Shown one piece after another: positions 11,937 to 24,679 of a stretch of 64,000 nucleotides of DNA (its first letter is position 1; each line of letters begins with the position of its first letter). Below the pieces are notes generated by a model. That model saw nothing but the letters and a program-made list of their open reading frames with translations. It did no database searches and had not been told where the DNA came from. Source of the stretch: Sacculina carcini (Eukaryota > Arthropoda > Thecostraca > Sacculinidae). The stretch is taken from positions 6,858,287 to 6,922,286 of the forward strand of contig OU696578.1 of NCBI GenBank assembly GCA_916048095.2, written 5' to 3'. Position numbers and translations under genes: made by a program.

Positions 11937-13213
11937 CAGGGTGATCCGAAAGTAACTCCTTATTTTAAGATAACAATAATTTATTTTTTGTTGTTTTTTT
12001 ATAATTCAAAATGGGCACCATCATTCGCCACCAGCTTAACAAGTCGATCATGAACTGCATCAACTGATTTCACAAGAAAATCTTGCGGGATGGAACTCAT
12101 AACTTCACGTATTCTCTCTTCAAGTTCTTCCAAATTTCCTGGTTTGGTTGAGTAGACTTGTTCGTTTAACCAGCCTCAAAGAAAAAAGTCACAAGGTGCT
12201 AATTCAGGACTTCTGGCTGGCCATTCGTGTGAACCACGACGACCCATCCATTTTCCAGGAAATTGGTAATTTAGCCATTCACGAACAACAATAGCGAAGC
12301 GTGGAGGAGCTCCATCTTGCATAAAAATTTAATCTTCAATATTATCCCAGGCACTGATAATTGGCCAAACTTCATCTCTCAGCATAGTGAGGTATCTTTC
12401 AGCATTCATGGTATCATGAACGATAAAGGGACCCCCAATCCTATCCGAAGTCATTCCACACCATACTCTTATCTTTGGTCGATTCTGCATTTTTTCACTG
12501 GTAACACGAGGATCTTCTCCCCCCCCCCCCAGTAGTGGCAGTTGTGACGATTTACAAACCCACCTATGTGGAATACAGCTTCATCACTCCAGATATTATT
12601 TTTAATAGATCTGGCCAATCTCTAATCCAAGCCAACATCATCTCTCCAAACTCCATGCGAATGTCGCAGTCTTCGGCAGACAGTGCCTGGCAGTAGTGTG
12701 GCTTCCAAGCACGCCATTTAAGCTCATTTTTGAGCACATTACGTAAACAGCGAAAGGAAAGTCCACTTTCTCTTGCTGCTTGTCGAATTGACTTCTGCGG
12801 ACTACGGCTTAACATTTATTGAACAACTTGCACTACCATAGGCTCTGGAATTGGAAGGGCGACCGCTTCTTTGAGCATCACTCATAGATCCTGTGGTCAT
12901 GAGTTTTGCATGACAATTCTTGATCGTCTTTGGGTCAATTTGAGCATGTCTTCCATTAATGGTCTTCCACTATCTTTGAACTTCAACAATGGATGAGTTT
13001 TTAACGTGCAGCTATCTGGACACGTTCCTGTACAGTAAGACGTCCTGCCATTTTTGAAGGGCTTTGAAATTTCAAACATATCTGAAAAGAAAAAAAGCAT
13101 AAATTAAATTGCCAAACATCAAGTAACATACACACAAAAATTGAGAAACATATTACTGAATTTGAATAAACTCTAAGTATTTTAGAATAAGGAGTTACTT
13201 TCGTATCACCCTG
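11937..13213 (-). mobile_element. Mariner transposon, decayed
   Basis: The ends CAGGGTGATCCGAAAGTAAC (left) and its near-complement at the right form ~28-bp inverted repeats, with TA on the left side. On the minus strand, transposase remnants begin with a MAGRLTV.ERVQIAA-like start near 13050. They continue with SPQKSIRQAARESGLSFRCL at 12564-12815 and a WPARSPELAPCDFF catalytic segment near 12230. Several frame breaks are present. Length is 1,277 bp, normal for mariner. Confidence 0.85.
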
Positions 13214-14068
13214 TGTTTAATATTAATAATGAGTAAAATATTTAAATAAATATTCATTATTGAAACTAAGAAAGCCGATCAATATGTAGAATTCATATGA
13301 GCATTCATACAACTCAAACGAAACTATAAAAATATGACCAGAAAAAAATGTGAAACACACGATCTTAACGCAAACGTGAATGCTCAAAATGCATTGAGTA
13401 GAAACAAAAACGTGAAACTCCCAAAGTGCAATTTTTAGGAGTGATTTCAGTGTGAAATTTTATCACCCTATTATTTAAAATTGATAGATTTTAGCGCTTT
13501 CAAATCGCCTGTGAGGTGACAGTTGAAGCTCATGAAGCCTGCAATCCTAGCACAACCGCGAGTGCTCGTATTGTGGCAATAGTTATCGAATGTAAAAAGA
13601 ATAAATTTTCCTCACAAACAGTGTTTTTCATATTTAGGTAGTTTTCACTAACCTTATCCGGGTTTTATTAAAAAAAATTGCAACATTCTTAGCGCAACTT
13701 TTAGGATTTTTAGCACACCAAAGGATCACCCTAGTGATCACATTAAAAATAGTTTTCACATCAACTGCCCCTTCTATGAGAAAATACAAAATGTATTTTT
13801 CACTGAAAAGTATTGTCCAAAATTTATCAATCTATAGGGTGAGTCTGGAATTTATATAGCCTGTTAATAACTGTAATTACATAGATCATTCATTCATCAT
13901 ATTATGATGCACTCGAACACTGCATATATGTGCAATGTTATCGTCAGCTACGTCAATAATTGAAATAAAGCAACGCTCCTCATAGCTGGGCACCAAGAGC
14001 GTCGCATGGTGGCATGCCACACTAATCAACTACCATGTTGATGTTGGACGGTTCATAGGGTCTGCAAT
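13214..14068. other. Rab7 intron, AT-rich, no feature
   Basis: AT-rich intron sequence with no recognised coding or repeat structure. The GGGTGAGTCTGGAATTTATA segment near 13838 could be a transposon end, but no partner was found. Confidence 0.4.
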
Positions 14069-15458
14069 TAGAGATGTGATCTCAAAAATATCGATGTTTT
14101 TTTTGCTAAAAGCCTCGACCACAAACACGTTCTTTTTTTGGGTTTTTAAGAGTCATGCAAATCATTCAAATTATAGAAATGATATGTTTTGGATGTTAAA
14201 TGAATATTTTTATCAACATTTATGTTATTCATGTTATTAGTGGCCTATCAAATTGAATTATCATTGAATATGCACAATACAATTGTTATAATGTGTCTGA
14301 AAGTCCTAATATAATTGTTTGCACGGTACTGTGCTGCACTTCTAGGTAAAGTACAGCTTTGCATTCAATTATTGAGTTAATCATTTTGTAAGAATGCAGA
14401 GTTTGAAAACCGCTTTTTTCTGTTAAAAGCCTGAAACTATTAAAAAAAACAAGTGGCATACTTATTTATTTTTTTACATAAAACCTTTTTGCCTCCAGAA
14501 ATAAACTGCGTTGATGATAACTTTACGTAATATGATGCTTAAAATTCCATCTTAAGCATCATTTATTTCAACATATCAATTATTTGCAGTATAAAAGTAC
14601 AAACACTGCAAATATTTACACAAAAACTACGAATATACACACAAACTTAGTGCCCCTAATGAGACTACGAATATAAGCGGATCACATTATTCAGAATGGC
14701 AATCTTGACCTGAAAGCGGACATTTTTTCCGTGTGTGAAAATAACGACAGATAAAATATATGTAATGTACAAAAAGGTATTTGAAAACAAATAACTACAT
14801 TAAAGCAAGCATCGTCCATAAAACCGGTCTAAAAAAACAGGTAAATAATGAAAAACCACTCTGTGTAATTTGTTTCAACTTGAATTGTTATGCTGATAAT
14901 TTATCCAAAATCTTTATATCTACGAAAAGCGACTCTCAAAATCGATTTTGAAAAAACAGTGGTTTATAAACAGTTTAAATCAAGTGATTTAACCAGCCGC
15001 CAAGGACTACTAAAAACAGGACGTGCACGGCCCGATGTCTGAGTCAGCTAGCGGAGGTGATTGATTTCATTGTAACACATCGTTATATACTCGACAAACA
15101 GGAAAAATACACAATTAGCGTTGTAAATACGTTAAATATATGCACAATTGACTTACTAAAGGTAGGGAGCTAGAAAAAGTAGCATAGACAATTATTTGTT
15201 GCCTCATAAATGTATTATACCTGCACACTGGTGTTTGAAAGCGACCGAACATGGTATAATTAAGCTTTTTAAATGAAAATATATTCGTTTTCTCGAAAAT
15301 GTATTATACCTCACCATTTATGAATATACAAACGAACTTTCACGCAAAGAAAAAAGCAGGCACAAGCAAAATCTTATATTGCAGCGATTAATCAGCGAGC
15401 CGGGTCTTCTTTACAGAATTCAGGATAAAAACTGCATTTTTATTCTGGTCTTTCTCTA

Positions 15459-18256
15459 TACCATTTCAACTTCAAAATGGGACTAATCAACTTCAAAATG
15501 GGAACAATCAACTTCAAAATGAGAATAGTCAACTTCAAAATGAGAATAGTCAACTTCAAAATGAGACCGTGTTCTTTATGACTTTACTTGCATAATTTTA
15601 ATTAATTAAGAACAAAAAATGTATTAAAACATAAAAACTAATAAATACAATAATCATGACAAATATGTGCATTATTTTTTACATTTAGCAGTGAAGTTAC
15701 AGTAATTTGAATTAGCTAATTGAGCTCCAGTAGAATAACCTTAAGCGTTCAGTATTAAGTATCTGGATTACAATTTAGCGCACTTATTAGCAAATAATTG
15801 TGTTGTGTGGTAGAGGAATATTTTATATGCTTCAAAAATTCATTCAAATAGCAATAACTGCATAAGAATAAATCATAATATAAGAGTAAACAAATGTATA
15901 GGAATAAATCACCCATAACACTACAAGTATACGGATATTTGTTGACAAAACAATTATAACTTTAACTATATACTTAACTATGAGCATGCTAAGTTGAAAT
16001 TTCCTCTCTTTTGCGAGCTAACTCCATGTTGAATGATATATGAAAGGGAACAAAGTAAGAATATGCAAGTTGAAATTATAAGTTGAAATTAATAGTCACT
16101 GCATTCAAGACTTTAAGACTTTGCAGTTGCAGCTCTGACTAATACTGGGATTGTTTTCTGTAAATCATTACGAGAGACAAATTAAGATACATTTTTTCAT
16201 TTATTCAAACAAACACAACAAGTTTATCTATGTACATGGTGCATTAAAACAACACATTTCGCATCTCCAGTGCAGACGAGAGATGTTGTTGAACGTGTGC
16301 AATACAGCGGGCGCAATTTTGTGCGCTCACATTTCCTAAACTCTCCGAAATTATCGCCTCCAATGCCGATAATCTTTGTTCTGCTTGCGAAATGGCATAA
16401 TTTCTGCTAGTCAAAATTGTTGGCAGCTGGTCGGTTAGTTTTCTTTTCACCTCGCTCTTCAATTGGGACCACACCATCTCGATGGCATTCATCATCGGGC
16501 TGTATGGAGCCAGACGTAGAAAATGATGAGATTTGTACTCGTCCTCGGCGAACACTAGCTCAATTTGATTGTGGCATGGTGCATTATCAACCACAAGCAC
16601 CACGGGTCCGCCAAACGTTATTTTTGCCGCCTGGAGACATTGGCGCACAAACTCGTTCGCATCATTGATTTTGTGCGATTCTCGGCGGATTTGATGATGA
16701 AGAAGCCCTTGATTGGTTATGCAGCCAATAACATGTACATTTGCTCCACGACTACCAGCTGCGACGGTCGTGCATCGTGACCCGGCTCTTGATCGACCGT
16801 AATTGCGCGAAATAAACATATTGAAGTTGGTTTCGTCCATATATATGACGGGGAGCATGTTGGATTGCAGTTCCAACAATCTCCTTGCATATTCTGCTCG
16901 TTTCTGCTTGTTTTGTATTGAGTTTGCCCTTTCAGGTTCAAATCGTATTTGCTTGATTGTGAAGAGCATCTTTTCAAGCTGACGGCGAATAAACTCCTTA
17001 GAAACTTGTACGTTGAATTGCTGGCGAATTTTCTCCGTTATTTCTTTTAGCGTAATACGCGGGTTTTCCTCCACACAATCTTCCATACACTTTATGTGGT
17101 CCTCATGTATTTTCCTTTGCCTTGAGCCTCCACGAGAGTCTTCATGGTCTTCATTAGATATCCAGCGATAAGCAGTTGATTTGGCGACTCCCAACGTTCT
17201 AGCCAGCTGCCTCCAGTCACCGCCCGACGAATGTGCAGCCACTATTTGAATTTTTTTGTCTTTGGAGTCAGATTTTTTAATATAATTCACGGTACGCCCG
17301 CTCATTATAATTGGCTCAAAAACAACTGTGATATCAAAACACGCAATGCAAATATGTGATGCGGGAAACGAAAACACAGCGTCAGCCTTCAATATTCCAG
17401 CTATAACCGGCCTGAAGCAGAAACTCGAGAACTTTTCACAAATATATCACTTATTAGACAAATTTATTAAAAATAATCAAGTGTTGGGTGATTTATTCGG
17501 TGATTTTATTTCGTGAAAAAACATTAAAATCATAATAAATTATTCGAAAATGTCTTCAGCTTATTATTTTCAGTTCAACGCAATGTTTCAGTCTCATTTT
17601 GAAGTTGATTAGTCCCATTTTGAAGTTGATTATCCCATTTTGAAGTTGATTGTTCTCATTTTGAAGTTGACTATTCTCATTTTGAAGTTGACTAATCATA
17701 TCTTGAAATTTCATAATAAGATTTATGATTCAGATAATAATTAAGCTTGATATTAATATTTTATACTGTAAAACAGTGTTATGAGTATTTAAATGCAGTT
17801 TTAAAGTTATTATCATGTTCGTATATACGTATCTCTGAAACTGAGGAGAATGATTGTCATACATTTGTGAATTTTTTCATACTATTTCAACACAAATTCA
17901 TTCACAAAAATGTGCTTTATCTCAAACATATGCAGTCAATATTTAAATACGCACAATTGTTTACTGGAACTCAATTATATATAAGATTTCATTGTTGTAT
18001 TTGTACCACACTTACATGCTTTATTTTTGTTTCGATCTATTTATTTATTTATATTTTTGTGTTCGTATTATACTGTGTTTTGCTTAGCTAATGTCATGAA
18101 AATACTTTCAGTAATAATTCACTGGATATATTGCGATAAACATCTTGGTCTCATTTTGAAGTTGACTATTCTCATTTTGAAGTTGATTATTCTCATTTTG
18201 AAGTTGACTGTTCCCATTTTGAAGTTGATTATTCTCATTTTGAAGTTGAAATGGTA
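15459..18256 (-). mobile_element. IS630/Tc1 transposon with 21-bp array ends
   Basis: The element is flanked by TA and its ends read TACC...GGTA. Each end carries five tandem 21-bp units with core CAACTTCAAAATGRGA (left 15467-15571; right about 18148-18250, inverted). A further array in right-end orientation lies inside at 17592-17697, so this may be a composite with two right ends. One intact minus-strand transposase gene lies between the arrays. The element sits in the left part of the 11-kb element. Confidence 0.85.
16244..17305 (-). CDS. IS630/Tc1-family DDE transposase, intact
   Basis: This 353-residue open frame has no breaks. The start chosen is MSGRTVNYIKK at 17305; an in-frame start 29 codons upstream lacks family likeness. 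An N-terminal helix-turn-helix (DWRQLARTLGVAKSTAYRWI) precedes a second winged-helix-like part (ITEKIRQQFNVQVSKEFIRR). The catalytic domain shows VIYMDETNF, VLVVDNAPCHN and YSPMMNAIEMVW. By my count 35 residues separate the second Asp from the Glu. The family cuts and pastes DNA at TA targets. Its intact state inside decayed neighbours suggests recent arrival. The tandem arrays at both element ends are plausible binding sites for this protein (inference). Confidence 0.9.
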   Translation of the reverse strand: MSGRTVNYIKKSDSKDKKIQIVAAHSSGGDWRQLARTLGVAKSTAYRWISNEDHEDSRGGSRQRKIHEDHIKCMEDCVEENPRITLKEITEKIRQQFNVQVSKEFIRRQLEKMLFTIKQIRFEPERANSIQNKQKRAEYARRLLELQSNMLPVIYMDETNFNMFISRNYGRSRAGSRCTTVAAGSRGANVHVIGCITNQGLLHHQIRRESHKINDANEFVRQCLQAAKITFGGPVVLVVDNAPCHNQIELVFAEDEYKSHHFLRLAPYSPMMNAIEMVWSQLKSEVKRKLTDQLPTILTSRNYAISQAEQRLSALEAIISESLGNVSAQNCARCIAHVQQHLSSALEMRNVLF

Positions 18257-18366
18257 TAGATTATGAAGTCCATTCAGAAGAACATTTGCCAGACGACGAA
18301 ATGTGCGCGGCATCCGATGTAAATCCACTTTAAATTGCATATAGCTGTCAAATTATCCAGTGTTTT

Positions 18367-20700
18367 TGTGGCAGCGTGGCTGCTTTTGTTTGGCGCATTC
18401 TCGTTTAGTACTGTGTATGTATGTGCGTGTGTGTGCGGGCGTTGTGTGGTCAAGGTCGTGTGAGGGTCACTGTGTGTGCGTGTGCGTACGCTGATTGGTC
18501 ACTAGTTGGTACACTGGACTTATTGGTTGAGTCAGTGAGACTGTGTGTATGTAAACTGTTGCTGTGTGTAAGCGTGAATCCGTGCGTAACCGTGGTTGTG
18601 GCAGGGTTGCCCGCCTGGGAGTTCATTGGCGTATTGTGATTTTTTCTGCCGTTGTTACAAGCTATTTCGGCTCTTTTTGTCATGCAAGCTGCCGTCGGCC
18701 CCAAGTCCGAGGCAATGAGCGTTGCGGCTGCCGGCAACACAATGGGGAACCAATCTGCATTTGACACACGTCTAGTACCAGAATTTAACGGCGATGGTGA
18801 CATGGTTGAGTGGCTGACACGTGCCGAGATGTTGTGTCAGCTGCGAGGAGTGCCTACTGTTGCCGTGCTGCCGCTGCGGCTCGGAGGGGCTTTTGCAGTT
18901 TGGTCTGAGATGCCAGCCTATTGCCGCGGCAGCCTGGACGCAGTCAAGTCGCGCCTGTATGCTGCTTTTGCGCTAGACAGATTTGCGGCATACGACGCTT
19001 TTTCCGGGCGACGCTTGCGCACTGGCGAATCAGTAGATGTTTTTCTGGCAGAGTTGCGTCGCCTGTCCACACTGTTTGGTGGTGTGCCAGAAGGCACACT
19101 GACTTGCGCTTTTGTGTCCGGCCTTCCCGAAAGCGTTCGCCAAACTATTCGAGCTGGATCCAGAGCCGAAGCCCTGGCTCTGGCGGACGTAGTCTGTCGT
19201 CCTCGCGCCGTTCTCAGCGACGAGCGCATGACCGCCGCTGCTGCTGCTGCTGCCCCTACTCCTGCACTAGCACGTCCGTGTGGTCGGCCTGCACATGCGC
19301 CGGCGCAGACAACAGGGTCTTTGCAGGACCGTCCGCGTGCTGATGGTTCCCTGCCACGACGTCGCTGCTGGACGTGCGGTAGTACAAGACACCTGACATA
19401 TGCGTGTTCGAGAAACGGCAGCGGAGGGGCCGCGTCAGCACCGGCATCCTCTCCGCGACATTGAACGGTGCTTTGCCGATTGTGCAGTTAATTGTCGATG
19501 GGCGGCAGTGTCGTGTTCTGATGGACACTGGCTGCACTGATAACATCGTACACATTGCGTGCTGCGCCAGCTGGGAGAAACGGCCGGTGTCACTGACCAC
19601 TCTGGGAGAAACGCGGTTCTGTTGTGAAGGTGTGGGGCGAATACGTGTATTGTCGCCACAGGAACAGACGGTGGAATTGTCAGTTTTGGTGGTGCCACGT
19701 CCTACTCTGGGCGTTGACGTTATTCTGTTCATGCCGGGCATTCAAGCGTTGGGCGGAATTGCGGTGCGATCCCCATGCGAGGTGCGGTTTTGTGAGGCTG
19801 CAGAGCGAGCGCCCAGTGACATTGGTGTGGACGCTCTTGATTATCGGGCCGTTTTTGACACAAAATTGCGTCGGTGGCATGTGAAGTGGAAGTGGGCACG
19901 CGCAGATGGGCCTGGTTGTCTGCAGAACCGCACTGTGCAGTACCACGTGCCTAAGTCTGCGCGGTCAGAATACGATGCTGAATTGTCAGCCTGGATACAG
20001 AAGGGCTGGTTGGTGCCTCATGATACAGCACAGCATGGGGAGGCGCATGGTTTGGTGCCATTGAGGGTTACTCGACAGAGAGGCCGTGATCGAGTACGCC
20101 CTGTAATGGACTTTCGCGAGCTCAATGGTCAAGGTGGATGGTGTGCCCCGCCACGTGCGTGACTTCCGGCCACGACACAATACCGGCCAGAGCGATGACC
20201 CTGATTTTAATCGCGATAGAGCCGAGGAGGAGAACGTAGCCCTGCTTGTGTCTCTGTGCCCATCGGTTGATGTGGCCGGGGCGTCGACGGGCTTGGACGG
20301 CATTGATGGACCGCCTGTCCAAGCTCCTGACGGCGAGTTTGTCGTGCCTTGTGTTCGTCGCAGTGAGCGTGTTCGCCGCCGCCGAGTCGATATCGCGACT
20401 GCTTCATGTGTACGTGAAGGTGTTGTATGTGAGTTAGTTGTGCATTATTGTGGTTTATGTGATATGTATATCATGGGGAGGTGTGGCAGCGTGGCTGCTT
20501 TTGTTTGGTGCATTATCGTTGAGTACTGTGTATGTATGTGCGTGTGTGTGCGGGCGTTGTGTGGTCAAGGTCGTGTGAGGGTCACTGTGTGTGCGTGTGC
20601 GTACGCTGATTGGTCACTAGGTGGTACGCTGGAATTATTGGTTGAGTGTGCTAGCCTGGGAGTTCATTGACGTATTGTGATTTTTTTCTGTCGTTTTACA
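18367..20700 (+). mobile_element. Ty3/Gypsy-like LTR retrotransposon (fossil)
   Basis: Direct LTRs lie at 18367-18659 and 20482-20700. Both begin TGTGGCAGCG and end TTACA, and a GTTTT 5-bp target duplication flanks the element (18362-18366 and 20701-20705). Recognised parts are gag with a CCHC knuckle (about 18652-19464), an aspartic protease and a short part of pol in an overlapping frame (from 19404), as in families that use programmed frameshifting. It is broken and lacks most of pol. LTR similarity suggests it is fairly young. Confidence 0.88.
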
Positions 20701-20705
20701 GTTTT

Positions 20706-21584
20706 ATGGCAGCAGGAGCGGTGACGGACCTCCTTGATGAAACAGTCCACTTTTGACGATACAAATTTAAGCTGTATTTTTGTCCATGCTGATTTTCTAA
20801 CATCTTCCATTCACCGAAACGTTCACATGCACCTCAGGTGATTAGGGTGATATCTTGATTAGGGTGTTGAAAACGCGAGGCCAAACGCGCTCTTTGTCAA
20901 TGCGATGCTTGGTTGTCGCAGGGCAATTACCTAGAAAATGGAATATCTCAAATGTGTTAGCTCACCCTGTGGTTGTCTGTGATGGATCCAATGACTCGAC
21001 CACAAGGATTCTCAACAGCAACGGCCGCCTACTTTACGCATTCAAGTTGATATGTGGTCGTGTACTTTGAGTGTCACAGAAATCATGCTGCCAGGTCTTC
21101 TGTGCAGCGACCTCTTGACAATGGAACATAAGGAAACGGACCAGTATAACTTAAGTGCCGTGTTACACAAATAAATCCCTACCCAAAGTACAGCACTGCT
21201 AAATCTGTACTTCATCTTCACCTTCATCAGAGAAAACACGTTAATCTGCTGTAGTCTTCACTTTGACAAGCGGTTCCCTTATCACCTCATCTTTACCAAT
21301 AGATGGAGTGATTTCCTGCAGCTTGCGTTTGCTTGGCAGCACCGATATATGTCTGAGATATTCATAACTGCACCTGGGGTGTCTTTCTTTAGCAGGGTAA
21401 TGGCCCTTCATGTAAAACTTGTTTGTGGCAAAACTTCTAACTGACGTGTCGAAATCTGTCAAACGTTCCTCATTTTCCGTGTTCTGTTTGCAACAGAAGA
21501 ATCACAACAATTATAATCATTGCTCAAAGGCAGTGAACTGACTATACAGCCTCAAACCATTACTATGATGAAATATCTAGCACC
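20706..21584. other. Own sequence of the 11-kb element
   Basis: The stretch between the LTR element and the LINE belongs to the 15001-26043 element. Apart from the minus-strand remnant at 21241-21500 it shows no recognisable protein. An open plus frame at 20855-21070 has no family likeness. Confidence 0.4.
21241..21500 (-). pseudogene. Possible P-type transposase remnant
   Basis: A minus-strand open stretch (without an ATG start) includes FATNKFYMKGHYPAKERHPR and CSYEYLRHISVLPSKRKLQE. The second part resembles the YxYLRxxxxLPxxRTL segment that follows the THAP and coiled-coil region in P-element/THAP9-like transposases. It shares strand and order with the THAP-like piece at 25477-25710; the LINE insertion would have parted them. 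The match is by eye and short, so the call is tentative. Confidence 0.4.
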
Positions 21585-22386
21585 TTGATTAAATATATTA
21601 TTGTTCTCACATGTGTTTTTCTTGTGTGTGTGTTTGCTTTGTATTGTGTGTGTTATATTCTTGTTTTTTGTTGTGACATTTCGTATGCATATGTTATGTG
21701 TTGTGTATTTGTTTTTCTTGTTGTGTGTGTGTTTGTGTGTGTGTTTGCTTTGTATTGTGTGTGTTATATTCTTGTTTTTTGTTGTGACATTTCGTATGCA
21801 TATGTATGTGTTGTGCTTGCATGCGTCGTGCATTATGTGTTTATTTGTATATTTGTCTTGCGTTGTACGTGTGCCTTCTCACACTGTGGATTTGTCATTT
21901 CTGCTGATGATGTGTGGCGATGTTGAATTGAATCCCGGTCCTCCTCGATCACAAAAACGATTTTCAAATATTTTCGCCAACATCAGAGGCTTGTATAAGA
22001 ATATCAGAGATTTGACAGCAGCCAGTCGCTCCAAGGACATCGTTATCTGTGCCGAAATGCCAGGTTTCAGTAAACCATTGCTAATCCCACGTGACTCAAA
22101 AAACAGGCGGCCCGGCATGGCAGAGTACGTACGCAAAGGTTTTTCAGCAACGAGAATTACAGCGCACGACTGCACTTGTCATGAAGTTATGCTGCTGCGT
22201 GTTAACACCGCCTTGGTGAATTGTTACATTTTTGGAGCCTACCGAAATCCAGACAGTAACGACTCTATCTATGAATGTCTCTTGTCAGCCATGTCAACAA
22301 TTCAGGAGAAGGACACCAAGTCAGCGTTTGTATTTTGTGGGGGACATGAACGCCCATCACCGTGAGTGGCTCTTGTCGACATCCCC

Positions 22387-22388
<2 letters not shown>

Positions 22389-22458
<70 letters not shown>
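22389..22458. repeat. (AT)n microsatellite
   Basis: About 70 bp of uninterrupted AT dinucleotides lie at the tail side of the SINE copy. They may have grown from the SINE's own 3' tail. Confidence 0.95.
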
Positions 22459-22462
<4 letters not shown>

Positions 22463-22465
22463 CGC

Positions 22466-22742
22466 ATTTGAACACAGCAGTAGAGAAGGCTGTCTTCGCG
22501 TGTAATTTTGCGGGGGCAAAGCCTCACGGCCCCGGCTGGCACACCGCAGGTCCGGCCACACACGGGTTATCGCAGTCACGGCCAGCACATAAAACTGTAC
22601 GGCTGCGCGCACACGAAACCCGCCTTGCGGCATTTGGGCTATCACTTTAAGAAACGAACCTATCCGTTTCACCTCGCCAGGGGATCGAACCCTGGACATT
22701 TGTGCACAGGGCGTGCGTCTTAGCCACTCGGCTATGAGGCGG
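22466..22742 (-). mobile_element. tRNA-derived SINE in LINE
   Basis: Read on the minus strand from 22742, the head is CCTCATAGCCGAGTGGCTAA (A box), and GGGTTCGATCCCC (B box) follows about 45 bp further. This is a Leu/Ser-like tRNA head. The body continues to about 22466, next to the AT run. It interrupts the LINE ORF between endonuclease and reverse transcriptase. Confidence 0.7.
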
Positions 22743-24679
22743 AGAGTGCCCACTAAAAAACTACGTTTTCGCTCTGATGACAAGGCCTGGTTCACCAACG
22801 AATGTCGCAGCGCACGTGAATCCAAGCAGGAGGCTTACCACAAGTTGCTCCAATCACGCTCAACCGATTCATGGAATGTCTACACTGATTCCAGATGGCA
22901 TGCTGAGCATGTGTATTCAGAAGCGGAAACACGTCACTCAAAGAAACTTGCTGAAAATCTAACATCTGCCAATGACGCCCAAAAATGGTGGTCAACGTTG
23001 AAATCGTCAGTGTTTGCACATGACCTGTCTGTCCCTCCTTTATTTTCAGCGAACGGTGAGCTCAAAAGCAAGCCAACAGAGAAGGCAGAGTTGCTTATGG
23101 ATTACTTCAATTCCAAGCAATGTCAAGGGTCCATTCCGTCTGACGATTCATCTGTCCTCTCCCCGAAAATCTAAGGCATTGCCTTCCGATCAAAAGAAGT
23201 GGCGTATCTCATGAAAGATCTTGATGCCCACGGAGGAACAGACCCTCTGAATATGTTTCCACTATTTTTCAAGAACACTGCAGATACTCTAGCTCCGAAG
23301 CTCAGTGCTGTTTTCAGGCGCTTGATGAAGACTGGTTCGTTTCCGTCATGTTGGCGGGTTGCGAATATCACACCCATACCAAAAGGAACCAATTCAGCTG
23401 ATGTTGCAAACTACCGGCCGATATCAATTACGCCGATTCTGTCGAAAATATTCGAACACTTGATATCTTCCAGACTAGTACCTGTACCTGGAGAGCAACA
23501 ATCTGCTGTCGGAAACCCAATTTGCATACCGCAAAAAAATTAAGTCCGACTGACGCTCTGCTTACTATCACGCAAGAGCTCCAGCAAGTGCTAGACAAAG
23601 GCAGTGAAGCCTGGATTGTGCAGTTCGATTTCTCGGCAGCATTTGACCGTGTGAGCCACCAGGGCTTGTTGCAAAAACTGAGCAACATTGGAATCGGCGG
23701 CCGCTTGCTGAGTGTTTTGCATCAATTTCTCTTCAATCGCGTACAACGTGTTGCCATCGATGGATCATACAGTGACTGGCAGAGCATTGTGTCCGGTGTC
23801 CCGCAGGGAAGTGTTTCGGGTCCTATTTGGTTCAGTATTTACACCGCTGTCTTGTACACAACCACACGCAACCCTGTATATGGATATGCTGATGATATCA
23901 CCTTGATGGCTGTAATTTCATCTCCTTCGGACAGACCACAGGTGCGTCAAACGGTCAACGATCTCAGCAGCGTCCTGAATTGGTGTGAGAGGTGGAATAT
24001 GATGCTGAACACTTCGAAATCTAAAAGCTTGTTGGTATCTAGGTCACGTACCGTTCAACCTTCACATGGAGCTATCCTCATAAATGACGTCCAACTCAGC
24101 TTGTGTGATGAGCTCAAAATACTGGCAGTACATGTAGACTCAAAACTGACATTTGCGAGTCACATTCGGAAGCTAGTTTGTACGGCATCACGGAAACTGG
24201 GAATTATAAGAAAGGCATATCGGATGTTCGGTAGCAGCACAATCTCCAAAAGTTGTTTTCACTGTTTCATTTTGCCAATTCTGGAGTATTGCGTGTGGTC
24301 TTCTGCTGCGGATTGTCACCTCAATCTCATCAACAGAGTTGTTAGAACTTGCAAGTTCCTCTGTGGTGACTTGGTGCTTGGTGATCTTTTTCATCGTCAA
24401 AAGGTCAGCAGCGTGTGCATGCTGTACAAGATCAAGCACAACGACCATCGTCCGATGAGCCAGTCAATTCCTGATGCGTTCGTGGCAGCAAGAAGCACAC
24501 GGTTTACATCCAAACAGCATTCCCAGTGCATGGCTCCAATTCCTTGTCGTACAAAGCAATTCCAACGTTGCTTTTTTTGGAACACGTTGAAGGAGGAGGC
24601 TTTCTCGCAGAACAATTTGAACAAATTCAAGGCCAAAGTCAATGAAATGCTACTGAAAGAGCGGAATTGACTGTTGAGT

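Noticed and set aside
15467-15571. Regular 21-bp repeats that could suggest a CRISPR-like or satellite array
   Set aside because: There are no unique spacers, and the array is mirrored at 18148-18250 around a transposase, so it is a transposon end.
18450-18803. Minus-strand 117-codon open frame
   Set aside because: Antisense to the LTR and start of the LTR retrotransposon; a shadow frame.
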